In this document: one piece after another, positions 21,690 to 31,349 of the stretch
How the letters are laid out: every line of letters begins with the position of its first letter
Numbering within the stretch: the stretch's first letter is position 1
Program-made: the position numbers and the translations under genes
The notes under the pieces: model-generated
Told to the model about the DNA's origin: nothing
Database searches by the model: none
The model's input: the letters and a program-made list of their open reading frames with translations, nothing else
Source: Angiostrongylus vasorum
Lineage: Eukaryota > Nematoda > Chromadorea > Rhabditida > Metastrongylidae
NCBI GenBank assembly: GCA_018806985.1
Contig: JADANN010000462.1
Span: 2,843,501-2,907,500 of the forward strand
Length of the DNA stretch: 64,000 nt
Direction of reading: 5' to 3'

Positions 21690-22800
21690 ACGTTGTAAAA
21701 TTTTTTATATAAAACATGACAAGAATAGTCGATTTCGATCAGACGGTGAAGGGATCCACTAGAAATTTAGTAAAACAGTGATGATCGCTGAAGATGAGAG
21801 TTAGAAAATTACTCTATCTTCAGATCAGTTTTATGACCAATTTTAAGAAAACTAAACAGTGAAGTCTTCTCACTGATACTCTCATTTCCTCACTGAATAT
21901 TAGTGAATCATGGTGAAAAATAGCTCTGGCAACGTCATTAATAAATGTAAAATCTACAACATCATCTCGAACCTCATATACCAAGGAAACCCTGGGTGGC
22001 TAGTTTAGAGGCTAAATGGCACCTCCCAAAGTGGTGCCCGAGGATTAAAGGTGGAGCGGAAACGAACTTATATGAGCGTGCACTCAGATTATGCATGGAC
22101 CACCTGCTCCTTGAGATTGAAAATATACCTTCAGTAAATATGTAAATTTCCAGAAATCATAGTTAGCCCTCAGGTCAGAGCCTGACAAGCTTCCCGGCAG
22201 TTCTGATCACCAAAAATGATAACCGTAGCCAGAATCATTTCCTTGAATTCGAAACGGTCCCCATTAGTAGTAGTAACGATAGAATTAAGTTCGATTTCGT
22301 TATAATGACCGAATCATGAAGACATCACCTGTCGAACATTAAAAGAGTCGAATAGGGCATTTTTGGTTGAAAAGATACCCCCCTAGTCTTTGAAACTCTT
22401 CGTCACCTACGACAAAACATCAAACTACATCAAAGATGGGAAGAGTCGAGTTACTTTTTGGCACCTGGAGAAGTACTTTAGAAAAGATGATCTAGGACCT
22501 TTACATTAAGACTGCCCAAGAGAACGCTAAATGAAGTTCATATATCCGGATTTACCATGATGACCAACACACAGTGTTCCGGAAACATTCACTTGAGCGT
22601 TTGTTTACTCTCTTTAGTAAGATGGGACCAAAAATGGCGTCGAAGTGCCGGGACGAAAACATTCATTATAGATGAAAGAAGTGACCAGAAAAAATTAACT
22701 CTTAAGCAATTAAAGTGAAAGGAAACTATGTGGCTTGAAATCGAGTTAATAATGAATTTTATTTTCATCATTTTCAACCGGCAGATCTCAGTCATAGAGG
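21690..22800. other. No gene seen
   Basis: AT-rich sequence. The stretch 21985-22130 ('ggcacctcccaaagtggtgcccgagg', 'catggaccacctgctcc') has the look of repeat text related to the RTE-flanking block at 22805, but I could not align it well. Confidence 0.3.
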
Positions 22801-22804
22801 GATC

Positions 22805-24900
22805 TCAACCTGATTAGTCGCGAGGGAATGTCCCCAGGCGGCAAATGGATAGTTAGTCGCCAACCAAAGCCGACCTTATGGTTCCCTGAGATGACGATGG
22901 GCCTTGGGAATGGACCCGCTGCTCCTTTTTCGAGGATATGGGACATACCTTCTGTGTTTACGAGGATGCATTCATACATGTGTGCGTGGGTGTGTTCTTG
23001 TTTATGCATAATGTATTCTACGAATCCATTCGGCCAAAAGCCCTGCAACCAAGTAAAAGGGAACTATGCGGAATGCGGTAAGGATCGCCTCCAACAAATA
23101 AACACCCCGTTTACTCTGATAAAGCCTGGCAAGCTACTCATGAAAATACCCACCCCTCAGGTTCGGAGGGCAGCAGACTACACGTGGGAATCAAAAGCTA
23201 AACACAGTAAAATAAGTCGACCACACTCCCCTGACCCTGAAAGAGCTCCCGATAAGGGCAGCGTTGGGTAGGACGAGTACGAAGAGGCATGTTAAATTCT
23301 TAGGGGTATTCTAGGCCGCCCTAAATCGCAAAGCACTAAGATAAGTACCTACAATGTACGCATATTTCCATCCGAGTCCTCGATAGAAGACTTGATCGTG
23401 TAGGGAAGAAGGATAATGTACGAATTCATCCGACTGGCCGAGCCACGTCACCCATCAACGCCGTCTAGGACACCGGAGAAGAACTGTTCCTCGGAATATG
23501 CGATGGTAAGAGGAGACGATAGCATCGGCGCTCTCGTCAAAACGAGTTTGGCCATCAATTGCAATGGCCATCAACCAGATTATTCATTGGAGCAACTAAC
23601 AACCCGAATCGGACGTTTACGATTGAAGAGATGTGGATAAACACGGGCTTTGAGAATCTTCGTCATTTACACGCCGATTTCAAACTATGACGAAGACGAA
23701 ACCAAAGCGTTCTCCATGGACTTGGAGATGTTCTACAGAGAAGACTACACTTTCTTTAAAGTCGTCACTGGAGATTTTAAGGCCAAAACTAAACCCAGGA
23801 GAAGTCTATAAACATCACATTAGGACCGACGGCTTGGAATGGAACGAGCAGGGTGAACCAAGACCATTCGTGGTAACTAGCAATTCCGGAAGCGCCTTTC
23901 AATGTTGGACGTGGGAGTCTCCCAGTGGAGAATACAATAACGAAACAGATCACATCATAGTAAATCCAAGGTTTGCCTGACCGATGTCTTTGTTGTCCCA
24001 AAACTCTACATGGGATCAGACCATCGCCTCATTCGCGCAAGATTTAATTTGTCAAAGAAAGTCGAAAAAGAGGTTAAATTCAAAGAACGAAATCCAAAAA
24101 CGACCATTACTTGGACAGTTGGATGGCCCGTCCTCAATGATTGTGAAGGCTCCAGCATATTCCCCCATTTTACAGAGTTTTGTTGGCTTAGCCATTCTGT
24201 TTCGCTGGAGTCCCGAGGTCAGCCTGGCGACAACCTGCCGCAGGTTGTCACCACCACAGGCAGTCGACGCCTTTATGAATCACAGGGAGATTGGTCACCA
24301 TGCAACTAGTTTGATACCAGGGACGGTAGCGGATCCTGTTATCGCTTTACTCCTAGCTGGTCTTTCTGATGGAAGGCCGGGATTCCTTCTCAGCTTAGGA
24401 GACTGCCGTGGGGACGAATTTCCCGCTGTACATCGCAGTGGGACACCCAGCAACACCTCCCAGCCATGATGAGGCGACAAACCGTTAGGGAGGAAGACCA
24501 CAATTAATTAGAATTTATTAAGTTCACTGATCGGCCCTAGGGAAGCCGTTGTTCTTGATAGCACTGAGGAGGAATACGATCGGCTCATTCAACATTTTCT
24601 TGTTAGCGCTGTGAAAGCCGAGTTCTAAAGTCACTAAGAGACGTTAGTCTCCAGAAACACTAGAGCTGATACGCCAGCGTGGAATCGGACGACCATATGC
24701 AACCGCTATCTCGCGTCCGAACTTGCAAAACAAGGCAGACAGGCAATAAAGAAAGGAAGCCGCGGGGGCTGAGAGAAGCATGTACAAAGCCCACAGAGGC
24801 TTCGCCAATTAAAAAACCAAAATGATTGTATTGCAGCCCAGACGGAACAGTTGCATCCACCAGAAAGGCAATGAAGAAAATCATTCTTTATTGCTACTCA
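22805..24900 (+). pseudogene. RTE-type LINE relic, endonuclease domain (copy R1)
   Basis: From about 23340 the bases encode, with several frame changes, the apurinic endonuclease domain of a hookworm RTE retrotransposon: ISTYNVRI, then LEQLTTRIGRLRLKRCG (23597), FFKVVTGDFKAK (23755), GLEWNEQGEPR (23831), WTWESPSGEYNNETDHIIVN (23912) and YMGSDHRLIRARFNLSKK (24006). After the nested family F insertion the frame resumes at about 24530 (STEEEYDRLIQH) and continues to SELAKQGRQAIKK. The reverse transcriptase is missing. The DHR/DHII motifs match the catalytic signature of this endonuclease family. The element is 3'-truncated and dead. 22805-23340 probably holds its 5' sequence. Confidence 0.8.
24112..24495 (+). 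repeat. Family F repeat nested in the RTE relic
   Basis: The RTE protein text breaks after KTTITW (about 24115) and resumes after 24500, bracketing this insert. Its sequence matches the reverse complement of 60395-60800: both have the 'ggcccgtcctca' start, the 'aggcagtcg' block, 'ctttctgatgg' and the 'cagccatgatgaggcgacaaacc' end. A 10-bp perfect inverted repeat with a 1-base spacer lies at 24229-24249. The coding content is unclear. Confidence 0.7.
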
Positions 24901-24934
24901 TATGAGATAAAGGAGGAAAGATATATCGTCTCAC

Positions 24935-25861
24935 CGGTTCTTCCTCCCTTATTGTTACACAATTCATTAGCATAGGTGGTCGTGATTTCAATAACTAGCG
25001 TTTCTGAATAGCATGAAGTAAACACCTGTAGAGATTCGTCCACACAACGAAATTCCAAGTGGTTTGGCTTAACATCAGATTTGGACGGTCGGTTCAGGGC
25101 AAACTCGTCCTCGGAACAGTATATACCAGTCGACGACGCGTTGTCGATATTACAACCATCATGATAAGAAGTGCCTGAAATCAAGCAATTACAGTGGTCC
25201 CCACGAAGTGCAACCGCCACCTCTGGACACGTTTGTTGTCTGACGTGACGCCAAAGGCCGAAATGGACGAGCGGCGCTTCCACAGACGGTCTTATTTACT
25301 TCACAGGTGTAATCGACGATACATAAGCCGTAAAGCCTTATGGTGAAAATTCGCGGAGGGTATACTCTATGTCAAATCTCGAGTTATCACGAAACATATG
25401 TTTGGACGGAAATGAGAAATAAACGTAAGAAAAACAGCAACTCGAAGTTTCGGCATTGAGAGCTAATATTAACAAATTGAAGGCAATTAGTTTTAGGACT
25501 AAAGGTAACCAACTTCCAAGGTTATTCGATTTCTTTTCTTATCACGAGAAATGAGCATAGTAGTATGTCAAAATGGCAATAAATTTATAGATTCTTCTCC
25601 TTTGTAGTAATTAGATTGAAAACGAGGAAACTCACTAGGCATCTCTTCGATGGAGCTCATGGTAACGTCATCACAGTCCATCACTAGAAGGAACTTGTGC
25701 TTCAGATCAACAATGGATCGGTCTTGCACTAATCACGTCGAGTGAGTCGACAGTACTGAATCGAAATCGTGAAATGGTTTTTTTCGAAGTAGACGACTGG
25801 CAGGAGTGGAGGAAGGAACAGAGGATGTGGTGGTGACGGTCAGGGCTGGTCGTCGTACCAT
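24935..25861 (-). pseudogene. Two-exon cysteine-rich gene model with internal stop
   Basis: Exon A (25636-25861) starts MVRRPALTVTTTSSVPSSTP, has a TGA at 25733-25735, then reads LVQDRSIVDLKHKFLLVMDC DDVTMSSIEEMP and ends in phase 1 at a perfect A|GTGAGT donor. Exon B (24935-25174) follows TTGATTTCAG, enters in the matching phase and reads TSYHDGCNIDNASSTGIYCS, then EDEFALNRPSKSDVKPNHLE FRCVDESLQVFTSCYSETLV, ending at G|GTGAGA. Exon B has five cysteines and looks extracellular. The internal stop needs only one C-to-T change from CGA at a CpG, so this is a recent pseudogene, a repeated gene copy, or the true start lies downstream. Intron length is 461 bases. The RTE relic abuts its 3' side. 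Function is not recognised. Confidence 0.5.
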
Positions 25862-25926
25862 TCAGCGCCGACCCGATTCGCGCTCTGCAATACATCCTGT
25901 GTAAACATCTACTCAATCGACCGAGC

Positions 25927-25950
25927 CCAAACTTCTTCGAAGAAGTTTGG
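25927..25950. other. 24-bp perfect palindrome
   Basis: The two 12-base arms are exact reverse complements (ccaaacttcttc / gaagaagtttgg) with no spacer. It lies just upstream of the minus-strand gene start at 25861. It could be a dimeric transcription-factor site or a short fold-back; nothing decides between them. Confidence 0.85.
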
Positions 25951-26265
25951 CCCCTCGCACGCTGACGATTCACAAGTGTTTTCGGGACGCATACTATCAG
26001 TGCAGTGTTTCCGTATTTCAAATAGCGCATATTGTCGCACTAAAAGTATTTGAAAATTACAAATAAAGAGATTTTCTGCGTGAACTAGACCTCACACGGT
26101 GGATTTTATAGTTAATATGCATCGTTGTTCTACTTCCATCCCTTTTCACTGGCCAGTAAATGCCAACAGAAGAAGGTGATTTTCTCTGTGCTATTCCCTA
26201 TTTCCATGTCCTCTTGAGTCCTCAGGGGACGGTGCTGTTGAGCTTACTCTACCATACTGCTTAAC

Positions 26266-26402
26266 TCCTGCTTTTTAGTCGGTAATGATCATCTTACGGA
26301 TCATGTAAGGATATGTGATGAATGCCCAACTGACGGATATGTCCTTAAAAGCGGACCAAAACTGACTTGCAAAGAGACGTTGTTGGTTTCAAAAAGTGGT
26401 TA
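26266..26402 (+). CDS. Candidate exon with sushi (CCP)-like half module
   Basis: The acceptor is excellent (AACTCCTGCTTTTTAG). The exon then reads GNDHLTDHVRICDECPTDGY and VLKSGPKLTCKETLLVSKSG to a stop, or to a donor just before it (AGTG|GTTAAG). The pattern C-x2-C-x3-GY-x-L-x-SGP-x-LTC resembles the second half of a complement control protein (sushi) module. A possible start exon lies upstream at 26118 (MHRCSTSIPFHWP) but its phase does not fit, so other exons are missing. Confidence 0.35.
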
Positions 26403-26924
26403 AGTTAAGTGGTGTTATGTAATTTCTGCTTCGGAAAAACCTTTTGCGCTAGTCAGCATACCTGGGAATCACGACGACCCGGCAAGTATCTGAGGTATGT
26501 TCCACCTAAAACGACGTAAATGGGAGCTACCCCAACATCGAATAAGCATACGACGTGGTGTAGCGCGAAAATGTTAAATTCTAATCTTTTATCTTGCCAA
26601 AATTTGGAATAGTGAAGGCAGCAATGTACATTTACAATGCCCACGCCTTGGCATCGGAGGCTTCCATAGAGAGCCTCGTGGTGCTAACAAAGTGCAAAAC
26701 AAACTGAGACGTCATTGGACTAAGAGAAACACTGAGACAGTGTCCACTTAACATCTTTACTACTGGAGAAGTGCTTATTCTGGAAAAAATATGAGACCAA
26801 TCAGTGTCGCTCGTCAATAAAATAGAAAGACGAAGTTGGGGTTATTGTATATCTACCTGCACTGATGCTGCAAGGATGGTCACATTTATCCAAAGTCATT
26901 TTTTTTCTATTTTTATACAATCCG

Positions 26925-27263
26925 TCTTCACATCTACCGTGCGAATCCCAGCACTTCTCACATTCGATTCGTTTCCTCGCATCAACTGTCCACGAAGATC
27001 TTCCAACTTCTATTTGTGGCTTCGGTTGCTGCTTGAGGATTTTCGTTTCATCTTGAATGTCGTAGAATGCTGGTCGAGCAATTTTCCTTGGAGTCCTGAA
27101 ATAGCCGGTCTGGAACGTTCCCAAATGGATTGCAGAGAGTGATTTCTTTCCAGACAAGCCCGGTACCACTTTCCGACCTCGGAGGGATGAGAGGCTTTGT
27201 TGGCCTTGAGCGGAATCGAACAAACACCATGTCGTTATGACGGACATCACTACCATTATGATC
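26925..27263 (-). repeat. SINE family B (B2)
   Basis: A full minus-strand copy. The head complement 'cggacatcactaccattatg' is at 27239 and the 3' end 'ccgtcttcacatctaccgtgcg' at 26923-26945. The shared core 'ccagacaagcccggtaccact' lies at 27152. Confidence 0.9.
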
Positions 27264-27439
27264 CAAAGTCATTAGCAGCGGTTAATATGTTAAGATTGCC
27301 GTAAGGAGAGGGTTTGCAAAAGTTTGCAGTCCAGGAGACGAAGTAGGATAGAAAGAAAAAATATGAAGGCGAGGAAGTCATTCAAATTAACCTGAAATTC
27401 CCTAAGCCCTAATTGTAAGTTCAACTCATTGTTTTTCTG

Positions 27440-28330
27440 TTGGGAAACAGCCTAATGAATTTGGCTTTATCACCGCAAGTCGGAAGCTACACGTAGATGA
27501 CTTTGTTGTGAGAAAGTTCTACACTAGATCACACAACTGCATATATTGTGCATTACTGTTGTTTGCTCAGGATAAACATAAAGCCGCAAATTTCAAAGAA
27601 CCAAGTCCGAGGAGAAGCTACTATAAATTGAGATTTCTTAACATCTTTCGGAAAACAGAGTTATCGATCACATGGACAAGAAATGCGACTATCAAACACC
27701 TTTGTTCCAGAGTAGATGAGAGCTTGAAAATCACCAAGGAAGTTTGTTTCCAGAACCAGTCTAGCTGACACACCACCATGAAATTGCACGGCCTTAAGGT
27801 TACCATCATCTTATGTCCGAAGCTGTGGAAATCTGTGGAAAGACGATAAGAGGCGATTTTAAAGAGGAAGGAATAGAACTAATAGCTGTAACTTTTGGGA
27901 AGAACATGTGCACAGGTCGACGGAACTTCGCCAATTGCAAGTCCTTCCAAAATAGCAATGTAGAAAGTCAGTCATGTTTTTTTGCAACAGTTGCTTTCGA
28001 TAACCACACCTACCCGCGTAAATATAATATCGAAGGCAATGGATATGTCATCACAATGCTTCTGTCTTCCGTAGCTAAACATGGTATTTCATCGCTGACG
28101 AACCATAAAAAAATCGGGCATAACAAGACCAATGCCTAGCGTTTGCAGAGTCTATGGCCAGCACTCTTCTAAATATTGCACTAGATCTTCATATAGTCAG
28201 AGGAGAGCTAGTAGATCCGTGTTGTTGCACAATAAGGGAGACCTACACAACATCGCCGTGTATCACTTGATCTGTCTAGAGCCTCACCTATGTAGGATAC
28301 ACGAGCCGTTCTTAATATGAACGAAAGAGC
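27440..28330 (+). pseudogene. RTE-type LINE relic, endonuclease end to RT start (copy R2)
   Basis: Degraded protein text follows the RTE order: VVRKFYTRSHNCIYCALLLF (27509), AQDKHKAANFKEPSPRRS, then RRNFANCKSFQ (27922), GNGYVITMLLSSVAKHGISS (28036) and, in another frame, SVLLHNKGDLHNIAVYHLIC (28215). The last block corresponds to the conserved TVLLYKKGD...NYRPICL segment at the start of RTE reverse transcriptases. The relic begins near the point where copy R1 ends its endonuclease and stops before the RT active site. It carries many frameshifts and stops. Confidence 0.75.
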
Positions 28331-28349
28331 ACCTGGGATGGAAAGCCAT

Positions 28350-28610
28350 AAGAAATATAACGACCTCGCGAACCTTATCGATGGATTGAACGTTCATTTC
28401 GGTGTTCAGCATTTGTACGAATCCCATCTTTCAAAACAACCGCGGTTGTTTGTTTAAAGATAAGCTTTAATGAGGGCCACGTGGCAAAGGCTGACAAAAT
28501 TTTGCTAAGAGGTGAGTTTCATTCCGAATTCATTTTGATGGAGCTAAGTTCTGGGCTTCCGAGTTGTTTCCTAAGCATCCCGGCACGTGAAGTCCGCAAC
28601 AGGTATGAGT
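28350..28610 (+). CDS. Candidate exon, unknown protein
   Basis: A stop-free frame of about 75 codons without a start reads REPYRWIERSFRCSAFVRIP, SFKTTAVVCLKISFNEGHVA and KADKILLR. There it meets a perfect AGAG|GTGAGT donor (28511), or continues to a stop at about 28612. Nothing in it matches the RTE text to its left. Confidence 0.25.
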
Positions 28611-28659
28611 GATCTGCTTCACTTTCCAGCGGTTCCTGAGTACCATTCCTCATAGTAGT

Positions 28660-28743
28660 ACTTGACACATGTGAAATATCTGATTTTATTGTATTACTAT
28701 TCCGTATGATTTTTTCCAGTAAAAATTTTGTTCTTTATATTTG

Positions 28744-28793
<50 letters not shown>

Positions 28794-28935
28794 AAGCACA
28801 AACTCTGCACTTTTCATAGTACTGGTTTTTCTCAAAATTTATTATTTCAATACTTCTATAGGCTTTAACTTTAGTATGAATCAACGTGATATTCGTGTCG
28901 TCTTTTTTGCACGAGTGGAAGATTGGACATAATGC
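28660..28935 (+). mobile_element. Mariner-type MITE (copy G1)
   Basis: The left end 'gacacatgtgaaatatctgat' and the interior 'aactttagtatgaatcaacgtgatattcg' match the copy at 54688. An AT microsatellite (28748-28792) is inserted or expanded in the middle. It has no coding capacity. Confidence 0.65.
28748..28792. repeat. AT microsatellite, about 22 repeats
   Basis: An uninterrupted TA/AT run inside the MITE. Its antisense frame gives a spurious Ile-Tyr repeat. Confidence 0.95.
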
Positions 28936-29009
28936 CACGGCAGGAATATCATCAAGCTTGGGGTGAAGGTAGTGATGGTAAATCAACAGTGACGAACATT
29001 ATTTTAACT

Positions 29010-29222
29010 TACTATTTACTGTCTACTCTTTTTTTTTAACCCGCTGACGGGTGATTGCTGATGACAAAAAGATCGATAGAACTAGCTGAGAGACATGCGA
29101 AACGAAGGACCCGCATGGTGTGGTGGTGAACGCGTTACTCCCCGGAAAGGACAATAGCGCGTTCGTTCCCCACCGCAGACACCTGCGGTCCGGAGTTTTG
29201 CAAATATCTCAGCATTATAGAA
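29010..29222 (+). repeat. Family C repeat, 3'-truncated (C7)
   Basis: It begins at 'cccgctgacgggtgattgctgatg' (29039). The head is at 29112-29172 (GTGTGGTGGTGAACGCG, GCGCGTTCGTTCCCCA), and the copy ends at 'gcaaatatctcagca' (29214), where the mariner relic starts. Confidence 0.85.
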
Positions 29223-30165
29223 GTGAAAACATGGTTCCGAAAAATTCCGATCTGATGATTTTGAATTCGAAGAAAAGGAAGGCCGTAGATGTCCCAGTGA
29301 ACTTGACGACAACGAATTGAAAGCACTAAGCACAAACACGCTAACAACTGCTCGACAACTTGGCGTAAGCACACGAACAATGTCCACTCACTTGAATCGC
29401 ACAGGAAGGACAAAAAACTCGACAAGTGGATGCGGCAGGAATTAAGCGATAGTCAAAAAAATTGCCCTTTGATGTGTCGTCTGCTCCTATTCTGCTCAAC
29501 AAAAAAACCCTTCCTTCACCTAACTGCGATGTGCGACGGGACGTGGATCTCAGTGGTTGATCGCGATCAGGCTCCTCAACACTTCCCAAACCTAAAATTG
29601 CACCTGAAAAGGTTATGGTGATTGTTGGGTCGTCTGCAGCCGGGTCAATTCATAACGGACTTTTGAATTCGAGCGAAACAATTACGGCAGAGAAGTATTG
29701 CCAACAAATCGACGAAATTCACTGTAAACTCCAACAATAACGACCGGCATTACTCAACAGAAAAAGACCAATTCTTCTCCACGACAACGCCCAGCCCTAC
29801 CTTGCAGAACTAGCGCTGCAAAAGTTGAACGAGCTGGGCTACGAAACTTTGCCTTATCTGCCATATTCTCCAGACCTCCCGACTACCGACTACCATTTCT
29901 TCATGCACCTTGACAACTTCCTAGGCGAGAAGTGCTTCACCAACCACGATGATCCCAAAAAATGCCTTCAACGAATTCATCGCTTCCAGAACTCCAGAAT
30001 TTTAAGCAAATAAAAAGTAGATTTGATTCTTGTTGGAAAAGAAGTTGCTGATTCCAGTGGTGTTTATTTCGATCAGTAAGATTTGGTACGAAAAAAGTTA
30101 CGGTTATTTAAACTCTACATTTAAAATCGGACATTTCATATCTTATAAGATAATATATTTTGGCC
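29223..30165 (+). pseudogene. Mariner transposase pseudogene
   Basis: In shifting frames the bases encode a mariner/Tc1-superfamily DDE transposase: VNLTTTN...LLDNLA near the N-terminus, DKWMRQELSDSQKNC (29421), CDGTWISVVDRDQAPQHFP (29533) around the first catalytic Asp, then ETITAEKYCQQIDE (29678), PILLHDNAQPYLAELALQKL (29770) with the second catalytic Asp, and LPYSPDLPTTDYHFFMHLDN (29857) with the third. The spacing fits the mariner D,D34D arrangement. The 3' non-coding end 'cggacatttcatatcttata' resembles the MITE termini. The 5' terminal repeat is missing. Frameshifts and stops make it inactive. Confidence 0.85.
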
Positions 30166-30220
30166 AAGAGAAAACCGCTTGGTATCACTCTGTTATCGTC
30201 TAACACCAAAATTATTGTAG

Positions 30221-30949
30221 ATCCAACGAGGCTTATACGGCCAACCGCCACCGCGTCTGCATGCCGCTCTTCACCATGGAGTACACATCCCGAACGCGCG
30301 CTCTATGGCGATGTTGCGTTCCAATCATTCAGTGCAGGTAAGCAGGACTGCCCATTCATCACATAAGGTGGACATGATCGTAAGTTCAGCGTTGAACCAT
30401 TAGAATGGCAGAAATTTTCGACATTTCAGTGCTTTTAAGGTACAATAACATTTAAGGCCTCCAGCAATTTCGAGATTCTTCTTCTCCATCCTGAGATTTG
30501 TCACTTGGTACCAACGTCGGTTGCATCCAAACCACATCAAAGAGGAGCCAAAAGAAAGAAGCGGAATGGGCAGAGCAAGGCATCTGGTAGCCATCATCAA
30601 GCGAACGTTGGCACGGTCTCGTCGACGGCTGCCATAACACCTACTGAAAGAGTAAGTGGCCGTTTTCATGGTAGCCACAACGTCGTACTGCGCTTGATTC
30701 ATTCATCCATTCATGGACAGGTGAAAGCATTAGCATCGAACGCCACAGCGCAATCCTCACGTGTATTACGTTTAAATTGCTATACATTGCATGTACCAGT
30801 GAGCAATACGTGTTTGGAAATCTATCCGTTGACGTTTGCATAACTACCACTCTGCTGTAACAATCCCTAATGCATATCTTTTGAAGATCTCGTAGCTTAT
30901 CTATCTCCCTTGTTTAAAGGACAGCCGCGTAGTTGTTTCTAATTGGTAG
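30221..30949 (+). CDS. Four-exon 3' end of a gene, unknown basic protein
   Basis: Three exons are each a multiple of three and all in phase 0: 30221-30337 (TTATTGTAG acceptor, CAG|GTAAGC), 30496-30651 (TTCTTCTTCTCCATCCTGAG acceptor, AGA|GTAAGT) and 30721-30798 (CATGGACAG acceptor, CCA|GTGAGC). A last exon 30920-30949 follows a pyrimidine run ending TTTAAAG. The product reads IQRGLYGQPPPRLHAALHHG, VHIPNARSMAMLRSNHSVQ, then a basic block PHQRGAKRKKRNGQSK that resembles a nuclear localisation signal, and VKALASNATAQSSRVLRLNC, ending DSRVVVSNW. Introns are 158, 69 and 121 bases, typical of nematodes. 5' exons are not found; the mariner relic and repeats lie upstream. No family is recognised. Confidence 0.65.
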
Positions 30950-31119
30950 AAAACATTACAAGCCCAAATATAAGCAATTACACAAGGGAAAAACCAGGCA
31001 TCTGAAATACTTTTCAGTCTACAGATAGTCAAAGGTGTTTGATCATTCATTGTCGATAAGGTAGAATTGATGAAAACTGAAAAAAGTGTTCTGTTGAAGT
31101 GCAGTGGAGTGTAGAGTTA

Positions 31120-31345
31120 GACCTGCCCTGGAACATGCTCACAGTCACTGGTTTGATCTTGCGTCCAGAGTTCGCTAGGGTTTCCATCCTCTCGACAAGG
31201 CAAATTGATACCAGACTTATTTGGAAGAGCAGTAGCGCTGACGTGACGCATCGCTAGGCCAGAGGTGTAGCCGATGTCGCCCAGCATACGTTCTGTCTAG
31301 CTAATGGTTGGTGCATTAAGGCTGCCATCGGCAATGCGAGGATGG
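31120..31345 (+). repeat. SINE family A, degraded (A11)
   Basis: The core (CTCTCGACAAGGCAAATTGATACCAGACTTATTTGGAA at 31189 onward) is recognisable. The head and tail are poorly conserved. Confidence 0.55.
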
Positions 31346-31349
31346 CGTA

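Noticed and set aside
25707..26030. 107-codon minus-strand frame beginning MRYLKYGNTALIV
   Set aside because: It overlaps the exon at 25636-25861 in another frame. That exon has a perfect donor and in-phase partner; this frame has neither.
28735..28986. 83-codon minus-strand frame with an Ile-Tyr repeat
   Set aside because: It reads through an AT microsatellite inside a MITE.
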